This document shows positions 13,601 through 26,469 of a DNA stretch of 64,000 bases, in pieces. Source of the stretch: Strongyloides papillosus (taxonomy: Eukaryota > Nematoda > Chromadorea > Rhabditida > Strongyloididae); contig SRSI01000074.1 of assembly GCA_005656395.1 (NCBI GenBank), positions 248,001-312,000 of the forward strand, given 5' to 3'. A model generated the notes under the pieces. It saw nothing but the letters and a program-made list of their open reading frames with translations, was not told the DNA's origin and ran no database searches. The position numbers and the translations under genes are program-made. The number at the start of each line of letters is the position of its first letter. Within the stretch, counting starts at the first letter, position 1.

Positions 13601-15944
13601 TGCCTTTTTTTAGCGTTTATCATCTAATTCATAGAATAATAAATAATTTCAAAAGTACATTCTTTATTATAACACTTCATCACGCATTTTCAAATATAAA
13701 ATACAAATTTGTCTTTATTAATATATTATTATTTATTTTATGATAATGTTTTATAAATTTTTTTGTCATAATATAAAGAAAAAAATTTTTTCGATTATAT
13801 AATGCGATTTTTATTTAAACTTAACTAGAAATTTTTAATATTTATATTCAATCATATTTTACTCATCGCGATAGTTTTGTTTGATAATAGACTATTTCAA
13901 CAAGAACTACTATTTTTTAAAATTATGTTTTTTATTTCACAATTATTAAAATATTATCTTAAGTAAAATTTATTAAAGATGTTATCTAATTCTTAAAAAA
14001 AGGAAGATGATTTTTATTTGTTCATGATAAAATGTTGACAATGTTAAGAAATTAAATTAGAAGTGACGTATATGAATATGGGCTCGCATTTTAAATTATT
14101 TATATTCTCATATTTTGAGGTAAAAATGTTTTGATTTAAAAATTGTTTGAAGAAAATATGATTAAACATGAGTCATGGCTCACGATGGAACGTCTGTAAT
14201 TTTATATACATTTCATGACACTATTAAAATTTGTATGTCGTGAGGAGGCCTCAATAAAAATAATATAAAAATGAAACCATCTAAAAATTAAAAAGATGTT
14301 AAAAAATATGACATTTTTGGTGATAAAAAAATATCATAGATTTTATTTTTTTTTCTTTCCTTCAGATATCTACCAATCTCATAAAACATTTCGTCTCATT
14401 GACATATAATCGTAAAACGAAATTTTATAAAGCCCTTTAAAAATGATCCGGCAATCTACTTATCTTGTAAACAAATCTTATTATCTTTTATTGCTTCTTT
14501 CTTGAACCTTCATTTTTAAACTAGAAATTATAAAGTTATTCGATTATTTGTGCCATTTTAAAAACATTATAAATACTACACTAACTTCCAAATTGTGTCA
14601 ATCTTTTAGAACAAAACTTTAAATATATCTTCACAGATGTTTACTTACAATTGTCACATTTTTTATTATTTATTCTTACGTTTTTATGAAAAATTTGAAC
14701 AACAAAATAAGTTTACTTTTATACGTGCTATGAATTATTCAATTCTATAAAAAGATTAACTAACATAAGGCATTTGAGTAGTAACTCATTTTCTTGATTT
14801 TTTTTTGGTTAAGAGCATTACCAAAATTTGTCTACTTTCATTCTATTCTAATTTTTTTTCACCATATTAGAATCCTCAACAGCTTACGATGATACTTGAG
14901 GGAAACTTTTCTTTTCTCTTTTACTATAAGAGAGAGAGAGCACTAAATAAAAGATATATGAATAAATGTAATCAGGTTATCCAAACTCACATATCTTATT
15001 TCTCTTCATAATTTAATGAAATTCAATTTCAATAAAAAGAAATATTTTCTATAGAATCGTCTATTAGAATCTCTCAGTATCTTCAATACACCATAATTTT
15101 TTTTCCTATTTTTCAATATTTTTTTATTTACTACATCTAAATATATTTTTCTATATTTCTTTTTGATGCATCAAAAGGGAGATATTATATTTGTGTTTAA
15201 AGTAACTAAAAAAGATCTATTTAAAAAAAACAACATATTTATGTTTAATTATTGTTTCCAAACATTGAAATAATATTTCATAATTTTTTTCGTTGTTTAT
15301 AATATGATGATAGTCATGTTATTAAACATGCCATCAAATCTTAGTTATACTCCCAATATTATTATTATTATTTCTATTACTATTTTATATTTACAAAATA
15401 AAATTTAATTTGATTAAAAAATTTTAAAAAATTATAGTGCAGATAATAGTAATATATCTTAAAAATTCGATTTATAAAAAAAATTTAATAGTATATATAA
15501 TATCCACTTTTGTTGGCCATTCAAATAACAATGTTTTTATAACCATCATAGGACAACCTACTTTATTTCCCGATTTTTCCTTTTCTTATTTATTTATTAT
15601 TTTTAACGTTTATATAATTCATTTATAACAATATAAAATTATTTGTCACGAAAAACTTATAAAAATTTTTTTTATTAATTTTGGTCTTATTATTTTAATA
15701 AAAATTTTTTTTCTTTCAACATTTTGTAAAACCGTAAAATAAATCATTATCTAATAATTTGTACTTTAAAGTTAAGGCATAAGCATATAAATATATTTAC
15801 ATCATTTTCAGAAACAGTTGTCTCTATTGAATTTTATTTCTACTTTAATTACTAAAACATATATTGGTGCATTTAATTATTTGGAGCAATAATTTTATTT
15901 TTTTATTTCAATAAATAAGAATAAATTTCAAAAATGTTGACGAT
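4684..15944. other. 11 kb AT-rich gene desert
   Basis: No convincing coding exon, tRNA, rRNA or mobile element was seen on either strand. Open frames here (for example 11560-11760 minus, 12395-12625 plus, 13543-13743 plus, 15437-15628 plus) consist mostly of I/F/N/K/L residues as expected from AT-rich noise. A few GC-elevated spots stand out, notably about 14160-14260. The region lies upstream of the amine receptor gene and could hold distal enhancers or untranslated first exons of that gene. Confidence 0.5.
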
Positions 15945-17537
15945 ATGAATTTGTCAGCCAATACATCATTTTTATACTTTAATACAACAATTAACCAAAC
16001 AGTACAATCAACTAGTAGTTATATGCCTAGTACAGAACACATTTTAGATATTCAGGAATTACCGTATTTGACAGATAAAGAAAGTGAACTTTTACAAAAT
16101 ATTTTTATTGGTACACTTCTTGTGGTACTAATATTATTTTGTGTTATAGGAAATCTTATGGTTATATTAGCAATATTATTAGAAAGAGATTTAAGGAGTA
16201 GACCTCAATATTATTTAATATTTTCTCTTGCAGTAGCTGATTTATTTGTTGGTTTATTTGTGACACCACTTGGTGCATGGATTACGGTCGCTGGAGGATG
16301 GAATTTTGGTGAAGCATTATGTGATTTTTGGACCAGTGTTGATGTACTTTTATGTACAGCAAGTATTTTACATCTTGTTGCAATTGCACTTGACAGGCAA
16401 GTGATAAATTTAATTAACAACTATTATTATTTTAGGTATTGGAGTATAACAGATATTTATTATGTTCAAAATCGAACACCAAAGAGAATCACGTGCATGT
16501 TAATTATTATCTGGTTTGTTTCACTATTGATCTCCGTAGCACCAATATTTGGATGGAAAGATGCTATGTCTACTTCTCGTGTTCTAGAGGAACATGTATG
16601 CTTAATATCACAAGAAATAAGTTATCAGGTATATAAAATTTTTAAATATATTTTATAAGGTTTAATCGTTATTTTTATAAAATGTCTAGGTATTTTCAAC
16701 AGCTTCCGCGTTCTATATACCATTAATTGCCATAATATGCATTTATTTTCGAATTATGAAAGCTGCAAAAAAACGTTTTAAAAGGGAAAGGGATAGAAAA
16801 ACCGTGATTCGTCATGGTGGTAATAGTTTACATACATCTATGGAAAGTAATAAATTTTTAAAAAATGATAATAAAATTGATGATAAAATTGTTAACAAGA
16901 AAGAATGTCTGCCAACAATTCCTGTTATTATTAAAGAAGATAATAGTGAAGTAAGTATGAGCAAAAAAAGTGAAAGTAACAGTAGTAATGAAGAAGATAA
17001 AAGTATGGTAAAGATATCACATCTCATTGAATCAGATGAAGTGAATGAATCATTTACAAAAAATCGTGGGACTTCAAGACAAAGTCTTCCTGTAATAAGA
17101 ACATATATTAAACCAAAAAACAAAGAACCAAAAACATCATTAGAGGGTATGAATAGTGGAAAATTTAAATTTCCTAAAAAAATCAAAAGAAAGAGAAGAA
17201 GCAAAGAGATGAATACTGAAAGTAGAAGAGAAAGGAAGGCTTGGAGAACATTAGCCATAATAACAGGAACGTTTTTAGTATGTTGGACACCATTTTTCCT
17301 TGTCAGTTTATATCGTCCTATTTGTGGATGCAAGATACCAGATATAATTGAAGGAATCACACTTTGGTTAGGCAAGTTTTTAAATATATTTAAAATCAAA
17401 TTAATGGTAATACATATTTTTTAGGTTACCTAAATTCGGCAATAAATCCCATAATTTATACAGTATTTTCCCTAGACTTCCGGTTAGCCTTTCAACGAAT
17501 ACTAAAAAGATTATGTTTTATTCGTGGCTTTCCATAA
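15945..17537 (+). CDS. ser-4: 5-HT1-type biogenic amine GPCR (ser-4-like)
   Basis: Class A amine receptor of 479 aa, predicted plasma membrane, seven TM segments. Exons are 15945-16396, 16436-16628, 16690-17371 and 17425-17537. The N-terminus has N-glycosylation sites (NLS, NTT, NQT). Visible motifs are [17 protein letters not shown] (TM1), SLAVADLF (TM2), amine-binding Asp in [14 protein letters not shown] then DRYWSIT (TM3), [19 protein letters not shown] (TM5), FLVCWTPFF (TM6) and NPIIYTVFS (TM7). The third cytoplasmic loop is long and basic, as in Gi-coupled 5-HT1 receptors, and the tail is very short. [25 protein letters not shown] and VSYQVF-like segments match the insect 5-HT1A and nematode SER-4 pattern. 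Introns 1 and 3 start with GCAAGT rather than GT. An octopamine or dopamine receptor is possible but less likely. Confidence 0.8.
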
Positions 17538-17710
17538 ACGGGACTCTCTACAACATTTATATGGAAACAGGTATTTTGGATTTTAAAATAATAACACTTA
17601 ATCATATGACTAACTCTTATTATATAAACAATTTTTTAAAATAAATTCGTTAATAATAATTTTTATTATAAAATATAATTAGTCATTTTTTTAATAAATA
17701 AACAATTAAA

Positions 17711-19452
17711 TTAAACATCAGAAAGCCAGTCTTTTGGTATCCAACTTGGTTGTGTATGAAAGGCATGAATAATATCTGTTAGTTTTTTAAAAGCAATCTC
17801 GAGATCATCATTTACAATTCTAGCATCAAAATACTGTCCATAAATATGATCAATTTTTGCGGCAGAAGTTATCATGTTGTTTAAGTCTGCATCTGTAAAA
17901 CCAGCTCCATAAGATATAGCAGATTGATTGGTTGATAAAGCCTTTGCCTGTTTTCGAAGTCTTGTTTCTTTGAGAATATCAAATGACGGTGGTTGAATAA
18001 ATATTATAATTGATTTAAAATGATGGTTTCTGAGTAATTTAATAGATGTTGGTTGTGGATTTAGAACAGGAATTTTTGATTCGTTAATAAGTGATAAAAT
18101 AGAGAGATCAAGAGTTCCATAATAATTACCTTTATATTCACCGTGTTCAATAAACCGACCTTCGTTAATCCATTGTTGCATTTGACGTTTTGAAACAAAA
18201 TTGTATTCTACACCATTTGTTTCATGAGGCCTAAAAGTACTTTAAAAGATATCAATAAATAAAAAAAACTACCTCATAGCTCGACTTGTGTGAGGAACAG
18301 GAGTACTGTAAACATCTTTGTTTAATAAAACTAAACGTTTCTTTAATTCATTTCTGCCAACACCTGAAGGTCCTATCAATACTATTGGTCGACAACAATC
18401 AACTTTTGGAAAAAATTTCACAACACTTTCATAGTAAATCCTTTGAAATTTTCTTTCACTTTCAATTGTACTAACAATTTTTTGAAAGCATATATTTGAT
18501 GGAATAAGTCCAATTTTGAAATTATCATTCTCTTTTTTTGTCATAGATGCTATACTTGCAAGCGAACCATTTCCTAAATTTGCTGCTTGTAACCACATTG
18601 GATCATCTGCAACTAAAATTTCTAGTATATCACCGCGTTCAAATGATATTGCAGCTTCGGGAACAGGGTGATTTGGATCATTCCTTCCATTATATCCAAC
18701 CATGGCCCTATAAAATGAGTGTGCATTTTTCTCATCACTATAATCATTCATTAGTGCGGGAAGAAGTTTCAATGTCATTTCATTTTTTGAATTTAACAAC
18801 TTAGCAATGTCATTTGGCTTCATATCACTAACCGAAATATCATTTATTCCAAGAATGCTATCACCAACTTGAATGACGCCACTTTTATCAGCAATACCAT
18901 TTGCCATAATTCTTGAAATTACAATTCTTCCATCTGTTTTGCATTTAATAGTAACACCAAGAGGTTCATTATGTTTTACCAATTTAACATATTTAACAGC
19001 AATTCCTTCATCATCATCAACTTCAAATGGTATATCAGGAAGTTTTTCTGAACATACATTTTTACAAACATTCTCTGAGCATTTTAGATATTCCTTAATC
19101 CATGGTTTATCTAATAAACATTTAAGTTCATTAACCGACTCTGAATTTGAAGAAGAAGCTGATGTAGTGATAATTAAATTATCGTATATTGTTGGTGAAA
19201 ATAGTGAAGATTCACTGTAAAAACCATATAATTTAATTTATTATAATATTATATTTACCGAAAATCTCTCATACTAACAATAGTATTTGCTAATTTTTCT
19301 TGCATATCTGAACTAATACAGTTGATTGTTTTTACTTTAATTTCCTTTCTCTTCTCTTTGTCAATATTTAAAGAAATATTGTCAAACATTGTATTGAATG
19401 TTTCTTCAAATGATTTTTGATTTATATAATTAGAATCTTCAGAATAATCCAT
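17711..19452 (-). CDS. PALS1/MPP5 (Stardust)-like MAGUK scaffold
   Basis: Membrane-associated guanylate kinase of 551 aa, an epithelial or neuronal polarity scaffold. Exons (minus) are 19452-19259, 19214-18273 and 18230-17711; introns of 44 and 42 bp keep phase. Domain order: short N-terminal helical region, PDZ (PLGVTIKCKTDGRIVISRI..ADKSG), SH3 (SFYRAMVGYNGRNDP..ISFERGDILEIL), then guanylate kinase (IVLIGPSGVGRNELKKRL, VPHTSRAMRPHE, GRFIEHGEYKGNYYGT) ending in QPSWIPKDWLSDV, which matches the MPP5 tail. The kinase P-loop is the degenerate GPSGVGR form, so protein binding rather than catalysis is expected. The region KCLLDKPWIKEYLKC may be the remnant of an L27 domain; a tandem L27 like that of PALS1 is not obvious. 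The C. elegans counterpart is probably magu-2 (inference). It is convergent with the amine receptor, 173 bp apart. Confidence 0.85.
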
Positions 19453-22400
19453 GGTAGATAAAATATAGAAGCAATTTTCTAAAAATCATGTGATTGGTCT
19501 TTTTACAAGAATTTTTTTAAATAAAGAACATTTATATATGAAGGCAGATGTTTGTCAAAAATTCACACTTTAATGTCAATAAATAAAGTGCGAATTAGAC
19601 ACAATTAATTAAAAGCAATACAATCAAATGACTGGTCTTGGCACGACTATTGACCATTACACACTAATCTAATTGATAATGAACTTTTTTAGATATTTTT
19701 GTAAATAAAAAAAATTTGCCATCATACACGTATGTATTTTTAAAACTTCTTTCATTTTTTCTCGTTAGATAATTTTGTAGTATTTGACAAATTTGTAAAT
19801 TACTATATATTTACAATGTTTTATCTACTCCATATAAAAATATTCTTAATTATACAATAATTTAAAATGTTTGTAAAAAGAAATAATATATATTTAAAAG
19901 TATGTTATTTAATAATATTCAGGAAGTCATTTAATATTACTCATCATCATTATTAAAACAAAGGATATCTCTTAGGAAAATAATTGTTAGCATATATCAT
20001 ATTAACTACTATTACAATGTCTTTTCCTTTGATAAATTTAATCATTTTTTGAAAATATAGTTTTTTTAAAAGTTTATATAAACAAATATATTTAAACAAG
20101 GATCTTTTTTAAAAAGTTTTAATCATTGAAGATATTATCTTCAAAAACTATGATGTTTTTATAAATATAATTTTTCAATCAAAAATTTAATATGTTATGA
20201 AAAGAGGATTGTAAGGATATATTATTAAATATGATATTTAAAAGTATTTAATGTAAAAGAAATTATAATTTTTAAATCTAAGGAAAAGAAATTGTCAATG
20301 TTTAGATGTAATTTAAATATTCTCCATACTAATGACTTAGAAAAATAATTCTCCGATCATGTTCATATCTGAGGTTTGTTAAAGCAATAAATTTATATGA
20401 GGGACACACAATAGTGTTGAAATTTTATATTTTTTAAAACACGTCAATATAGAAATTTAAAGTATTAATCTTACACTAGAATGTTAACAATTTTGAAGCT
20501 TTTAATTTCAATCATTAAATCCATGAAAATTAAAAAAAAGAACAACTGGTGTTTAGAAATAGCAAAAAAATACCATTAATTTCCCTTATTTAATAATAAA
20601 ATTTATACAATAAAGGTGTTTTTTATTATGTAAAAATCATTCAAGTTTATAAAAATATTACTAGTTTTATTTATGAAGATAAAAATCTAGTACTATATCA
20701 CATAGAAATATGTTTTATATAATTTTAATACTTTTTGCATTTTGGGATTATTAAAGATTATACAATATAATTTCATTAGTTAAATATTTTCCAAAATTTG
20801 CCATGTTAAATCGACTAATCAGTAAAATAACTCTTGTATGTATTTAATCATAAGTTTTTTAATGTATTGTATAAATTTAATTTTATATAATATTATTTAT
20901 TGAAAGTGAAATTTGATAGTCCATAGAAATTGTTCTTTACTACAAAAGTTTTGTACTAATAAAAACTAAAAAAATCATGTTTTTTTAATAGAAAACAAAT
21001 TTGATGTTAAAACTTATACATGACGAAAATAGCACTTTAAATTTTAAAATATAGTTCTGAGTAGTTTCTGATTTATGATTTAAAAAACACACTCCTTTTA
21101 ATAAATACCAATAAACAAATACTTTTTTTAAATCTTGGTGCATTTAGACTCAATAATTTTGAAAGAGCTTAAAATTCTTTTTTTTATATTTGATTTATGG
21201 TCAACAATAATAAACTTATCGTAGTCTTACTCCAATAAAATTATACAATTCAATGGAAAAATAAATATCAATTACAAATCATTTAGAAGAAATTTTGAAT
21301 TCTATCTTTTTCAGTTATTATTTTTAAAATCCTTAGCACAACATATTAATTAACGCAACATAACAGACGACATATTTAGGCGTATGGAATAATAATTATA
21401 AACACATTTCAGTTGATTTTTTTATTTATTTAATGAACTTTAAAAAAAAATAGTATTCCTAATTATACGAAAATGTTAAAACATAATTTCCATATTTGGA
21501 AAACATGTTAATGCATTTTAACTTATTTTTAAAATATTACTAACAATATTTTGTGGGTAATTTCATATATTTGTGCTAAATATTATGTAAACATCATCAA
21601 AATTCAGTTTAAATGGTAAATTTATCTATAAAATACCGTATTATTATAAGAATTATTTTTAGAATGACTTTTTCCTGTTTTTTTTTTTCGAAAATCTAAT
21701 TAAATGACAAATAACTACTTAAAATATAGTATAATTACAATTCAGTCATTTAAATTTACAGAACAGTTGGCATTTTCTTTATTAAATAATCTTCTAAATA
21801 AATAGTAAGTTCAAATTAGTGATAAGTTGCTTCTAACATAAATACTGGTGAAAATTAATCAACAATATGTTTGTGATATATCTCATTTTGTCAAAAACAA
21901 AATAAAATTTAATTAGCAATAAAAAATAATTATAGTAAATAAAAAACATTAACAACCAAAGGAAGTAATTAATAATTTCCACACATTTCTAATTGTAAAC
22001 GTTGAAAATAAAAATTTGAAAAATAATAAAAAGTGTGTTTAGAATTTGTAAAATAAATATCATGAGATGGTACAGATTCAATAAATGTAATATTATTAAA
22101 ATTATGTAGAATCATATTCAACAGTTTCTTTTTATGTTTTGAATCTTTAATAAAGTTATAAAAAATGTACACTCTCTGTAATCCGATTTACATTAACATT
22201 CAAGTAAAAAATTTCTTTTGTAGAGTAAAAAATGTCTTAAAGGCATTAAATAATATATTTAATGGCTGTATTATTAATTGAGATTAATATTTTAGTAATT
22301 ATCTAATTACATTTATTAATTTAATTATACTTTTCAAAAAATTATTTAATATTTGCCAGGAACGTAAATTTTTCCCCGTTAATTTGTGACGCGGTCATTG

Positions 22401-22712
22401 AGATTGAAAATGTTAAATAAATTTAATATGATGTGCAGGTTACTTCGCAGAAGAAAAATCTTGAGCAGAGAATGTGGAATAATGTATTATGGGTGAAAAG
22501 AGGAAATTTAAAAAACTTCTTGTTTTCTTGTTTTTTCAACGTCTACATGAGTTTACTATGAATACCGAAGCCTCAATTTCCTAAATAATTTTTACATTTA
22601 ATTTTCTAACTGTTTCCGCTTAATCAAACTAGAATAATTTAATTTTTGTATTTTTGCTAGTATCCAGCAATTATAGAATTTTTATATTTTTTTTAGGGTA
22701 ATATACATAAAA
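19453..22712. other. Intergenic, AT-rich
   Basis: 3.2 kb between two outward-facing genes (MAGUK minus, rps-0 plus). Only short noise-like frames were seen. The 300 bp before rps-0 (about 22360-22560) is less AT-rich, with the segment TGTGACGCGGTCATTGAG, and is the likely promoter of the ribosomal gene. Confidence 0.45.
22679..22696 (+). promoter_or_regulatory. Candidate trans-splice acceptor of rps-0
   Basis: A pyrimidine tract ending TTTTAG at 22696 lies 16 bases before the ATG of rps-0 with no upstream coding exon, the usual arrangement for spliced-leader addition in nematodes. Confidence 0.5.
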
Positions 22713-23574
22713 ATGTCCGGAGGACACTCAATTTTCCAACTCACAAATGATGATGCATTGAAATTGTTAGCTACCAATGTTCATCTTGGATCTACCAACG
22801 CTAACTACCAAATGGAAAACTACATTTATGCTCGTCGTGCTGATGGTGTGTTTATTATTGAATGATTTTTTATATAAATATCATTTTTAGGTGTTCACGT
22901 TTTAAACATTAACAAAACCTGGGAAAAACTTCTTTTAGCTGCTCGTGCTTTTGCTGCGATTGAGAATCCAGCTGATATTTGTGTTGTTTCTGGACGTCCA
23001 TACGCCCAAAGAGCTCTTCTTAAATTCGCTCAACATACCGGATGTACAGCAATTGTTGGAAGATTCACCCCAGGATGCATGACCAATCAAATGCAAAAAA
23101 ATTTCCGTGAACCAAGATTAATCATTGTTTCCGACCCACGCCTTGATCATCAAGCTGTTTCTGAAGCTTCATTTGCCAATGTTCCTGTTATCGCTTTTGT
23201 CAACACTGACTCACCTCTTAAATTAGTTGACATTGCTATTCCATGTAACAACAACGGAAAACAAGCTATTGGATTAATGTGGTGGCTCTTAGCACGTGAA
23301 ATCCTTCAATTGAAGGGAAAAATTTCAAGATCAACCGGATTTGTTCTTGAAGATAAAGTTATCATGCCAGATCTTTACTTCTACCGTGATCCAGAAGAGA
23401 AAGAAAAGGAGGATGCTGCTGTTGAGAAAGCCGAATTCCCAGTTGAAAAAGTTGAAGATGTATGTTTTGTATTTATCTTTAATTTAATGATAATTTTTTT
23501 AGTTTACTACAAAGGCCGATATGTCACTCAATTTGAACAAGATCGACGATTGGGCCGAAGCTTGCAACGCCTAA
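22713..23574 (+). CDS. rps-0: 40S ribosomal protein SA (uS2, RPSA)
   Basis: Small-subunit ribosomal protein, cytoplasmic, needed for 40S maturation. Exons are 22713-22845, 22891-23459 and 23503-23574, total 257 aa. The family hallmarks are continuous: [112 protein letters not shown]-type FVNTDSPL and [20 protein letters not shown]. The C-terminal tail is short and acidic, ending WAEACNA, and lacks the extended laminin-receptor tail of vertebrates. Codon use is more GC-rich than the neighbours, consistent with high expression. It is convergent with the mitochondrial L30 gene, 176 bp away. Confidence 0.97.
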
Positions 23575-23750
23575 GTTTACTGAAACTAAAGGATGTTTTT
23601 TTCCGATTGGCATTGTTATAATTTTTGTTGCTTAACGAGTGTTAAAGATTAAAAAATATTGTTATCTTTTTCTATCTGTTTACTATTTGTTTTTAAACTT
23701 AGAAAAAAATTTATTCTATGAAAACTAACAATAATAATCATTATAAATAT

Positions 23751-24412
23751 CTAATCAACAATGCTAATATTTTTCGATCCGTACACAGTATCCTCATATA
23801 TCTCCTTATGACTATTGTATCTAGAAGCAAACTTTGAACTTAAATAACCTGTTGTCATTTGTTTCATAGGATCAACTAGCATAACTGTCTCTGGATTAAG
23901 TTCTTTTTTCTTGTCGATAATACAGTTTCCATCCGGTTGTACTTCTACTCTGTAGATATCCTCTTCTGTCGGTTCTCCGTTTGGAAATTTCAACGGTTTT
24001 ACTTCTATCAGATGCTTAATATGCCATAACTCATTGTTATAAGACTCAGTGTTTTTAAATATGTGCATTTTACCAGGCTAAAAAATATATTAAACTTTAA
24101 AAATCCAAATAAGTTTACCGTTACGTCTCCAAAAAGTTTTTTGACTTTTTCTTTTGTCCATATTGGTTCACCAGATAAACCTCGGTAAAGCCAAACTAGT
24201 AATAATTTTGAAGGTTCCTCTTGCAATTTATCAGGAAAATCTCTTGGCATAGCTTGATTCTTCTCAAAATCATATTCACGTACTCCTTCGACTCTTCGTG
24301 GTAAGTGCTTCCACACACGATTGTTTGGACGATGTACAAAACAATCTTAATAAAAAAATAGCGTTATTAAATGTGTAGAAAAAATAAACTTACTTCTAAT
24401 TACTTTAGCCAT
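23751..24412 (-). CDS. mrpl-30: Mitochondrial large-subunit ribosomal protein L30 (uL30m)
   Basis: Component of the mitochondrial 39S subunit, 190 aa. Exons (minus) are 24412-24394, 24345-24119 and 24077-23751; the tiny first exon gives MAKVIRN and phases agree. The conserved core is PIWTKEKVKKLFGD followed by GKMHIFKNTESYNNELWHIK and LIEVKPLKFPNGEPTEEDI, which matches human MRPL30 ([49 protein letters not shown]). An acidic, nematode-type C-terminal extension follows. The N-terminus carries basic residues (RRVEGVREYDF) compatible with import. Confidence 0.85.
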
Positions 24413-26469
24413 TTAGAATTTTATTGTATTCCAATTAATTAACAGCTAAAAAATATTAGATGTGGTAAACACCTTACCAAACACTGAATAATTCCGACTA
24501 AGAGGTGAAATTGTTATAAGTATGTTTCTACAGATATGAAAGTCGTGGAGTTCAAAATGTTTCAATTTTGTATTGAGTAGCCATAAAAATAATAGTGATT
24601 ATTGTATTTTATACATCAAGTATTTACCAAAACGTCTTTTTCAGATGTTATAGTATTTTTATTAGTTCATAGTCAAGTTTTTTAAAAGTTTGGAAAATAA
24701 AATTTCTTTTCTTAATAGTTTTCCGAATAAATTTATAAACAGATAATATCCGAAATAATTTCCAATATAACATAAAATCAAACTAAATATCGATAAGGTA
24801 GATTATATATTTTTTTTGTAAATTTTCCAGTGTGTTATTACATAAACAACTACCATTCATACAGTCTGAAAGTATAAAATAAAAATAGTTCAAGGAATGT
24901 ATAAGTGAAGAGATATATGATAAAGCAGCTAAATAATTTTTACTTAATTAAAGATTTTTATAAAATAACAAAAACTACTTGAAGACTATCACATTACTTA
25001 ATATGAAAAACTACATGTTACTTTGTTTAATCTTTTTACACCATTTTTAATTTCTTATAATTTCTAGTATTATCAGTACCACAGTATGTGGAAGTAAGGA
25101 AAAGAAAACATTTTAGATAAGATTCAAAATATCTCTTCCGTAAAACAATGTTGAGTTAATTTTGTTCAAACTTTTATCTAATGTATTTAATTACTTAATA
25201 TCAGCTTTGGACAATGACTATTATTTAATACGTAACATGGCAGTTACATTATTTTGTCATAATTTGAATTAGAAGTAAAAGTCCCAACTTTTTGAACGAA
25301 TAAAATCTAAAAAGTGAAAAATAGATACTTCTTTTTATCATATTCCGATGAATACTAAACAATAAATTACGACTACGAAGAAGAACATAAATGTGAACGA
25401 AACGACCTTAGATTAAACATTTACAGGGATCCCTAACATATGTAGAAATTTTTTTTTCACTGTTCAGAAAATACTTCTTTGAATGTTTTTAAGTAATGAG
25501 ATCCCGGAATTTATAAATCATACATAGTCGAACATTTTGATCATTGATTTGAAAAGATCTACTTTTAGCACAAAAACACTACCTAAATTAATTTGAAAAT
25601 GAGAATTATATATCATCAACTATGTATTAAAACAACTACAGCAATTGAAACATGATTTTAAAATCTTACTACAACAAAAACCGTTCTTTCAAATAAAAGC
25701 AATAATAGTATTACGTAGAAAAGGATGACTTTTAAAAGTCATCGAAATCACGGAATATATATACGTACACTGTGCAAGACAGAATTCATTTCACACATCT
25801 CTAGTTTTTTGTGATTTATGATTACTATTTTTTCACATATGATTAGTTAGTGTGTTGTTAATTAGACCAGGAAAGGTAGAGTTTGCAAAACCCAGTTTGA
25901 GAAACTATTAGTTAAGTATGAGAGTTCCACATAAGAGCTTGTGGATAAAAATTTTATATTTATTGTAATTGTGCTTGTTCATTCAAGATAACGTAGGTAA
26001 GATTAGTAAGATTTGTGGAACTTTTAAGGTTTGGGTAGTTTTTTTCTGATACTGTTAATTGTTGTGGCTAAAAAATAATTGAAAGAGATACACCTTTTGT
26101 GCAGTTTTCGATATTGAACAATACAACGTTACGACTTGGCTGAAAAGAGTAACGCAACAAAATTAGATACAAATTTCTAGTCACAGGACGAGAAAAAGAC
26201 TAAAAGAAATGCTATCGGCGATGTTTATCGTATTTTCATAGTATTAGATTAATTGCCTTCTTTTTAATTCCTTACATTTTTTGAGGTATTTCACATGCAT
26301 TTTGGGGAAATGTTATACAATTTTACCCATCTCCCAAACAGAAAATCTGATTAACGCGGTTAGTTATTTGCCATCATTTTATTTTGTTGTCACAATTTAT
26401 TTTTGTATATAAAAAAAAAAGGTATTGCAATTTAAATCTACCTGGTTTTTTTTTTGTTTGTTAGGGACT
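24413..26469. other. Intergenic, upstream of the RAD51 cluster
   Basis: About 2 kb. The distal part is AT noise; 25800-26400 is less AT-rich and probably contains the promoter and possibly an untranslated exon of the first RAD51 gene. A perfect 6 bp stem (TCCACA/TGTGGA) lies at 25926-25945. Confidence 0.45.
26446..26464 (+). promoter_or_regulatory. Candidate trans-splice acceptor of RAD51 copy 1
   Basis: A long T-rich tract ends in GTTAG at 26464, five bases before the chosen ATG at 26470. This argues that the frame upstream of 26470 is not translated. Confidence 0.5.

Noticed and set aside
14930..14941. AG dinucleotide run
   Set aside because: Only about six units; too short to call a microsatellite.
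16812..17399. 195-codon open frame antisense to the amine receptor
   Set aside because: It is the shadow of the Lys/Ser-rich third cytoplasmic loop; its Leu/Ser runs simply mirror that composition, and it has no independent start context.
25881..25945. Spliced-leader-like segment (CCCAGTTTGAG) followed by a short hairpin
   Set aside because: It lacks one base of the SL1 core, the GGTTTAATT start and a proper Sm site (AATTTTGG), so an SL RNA gene is not supported.
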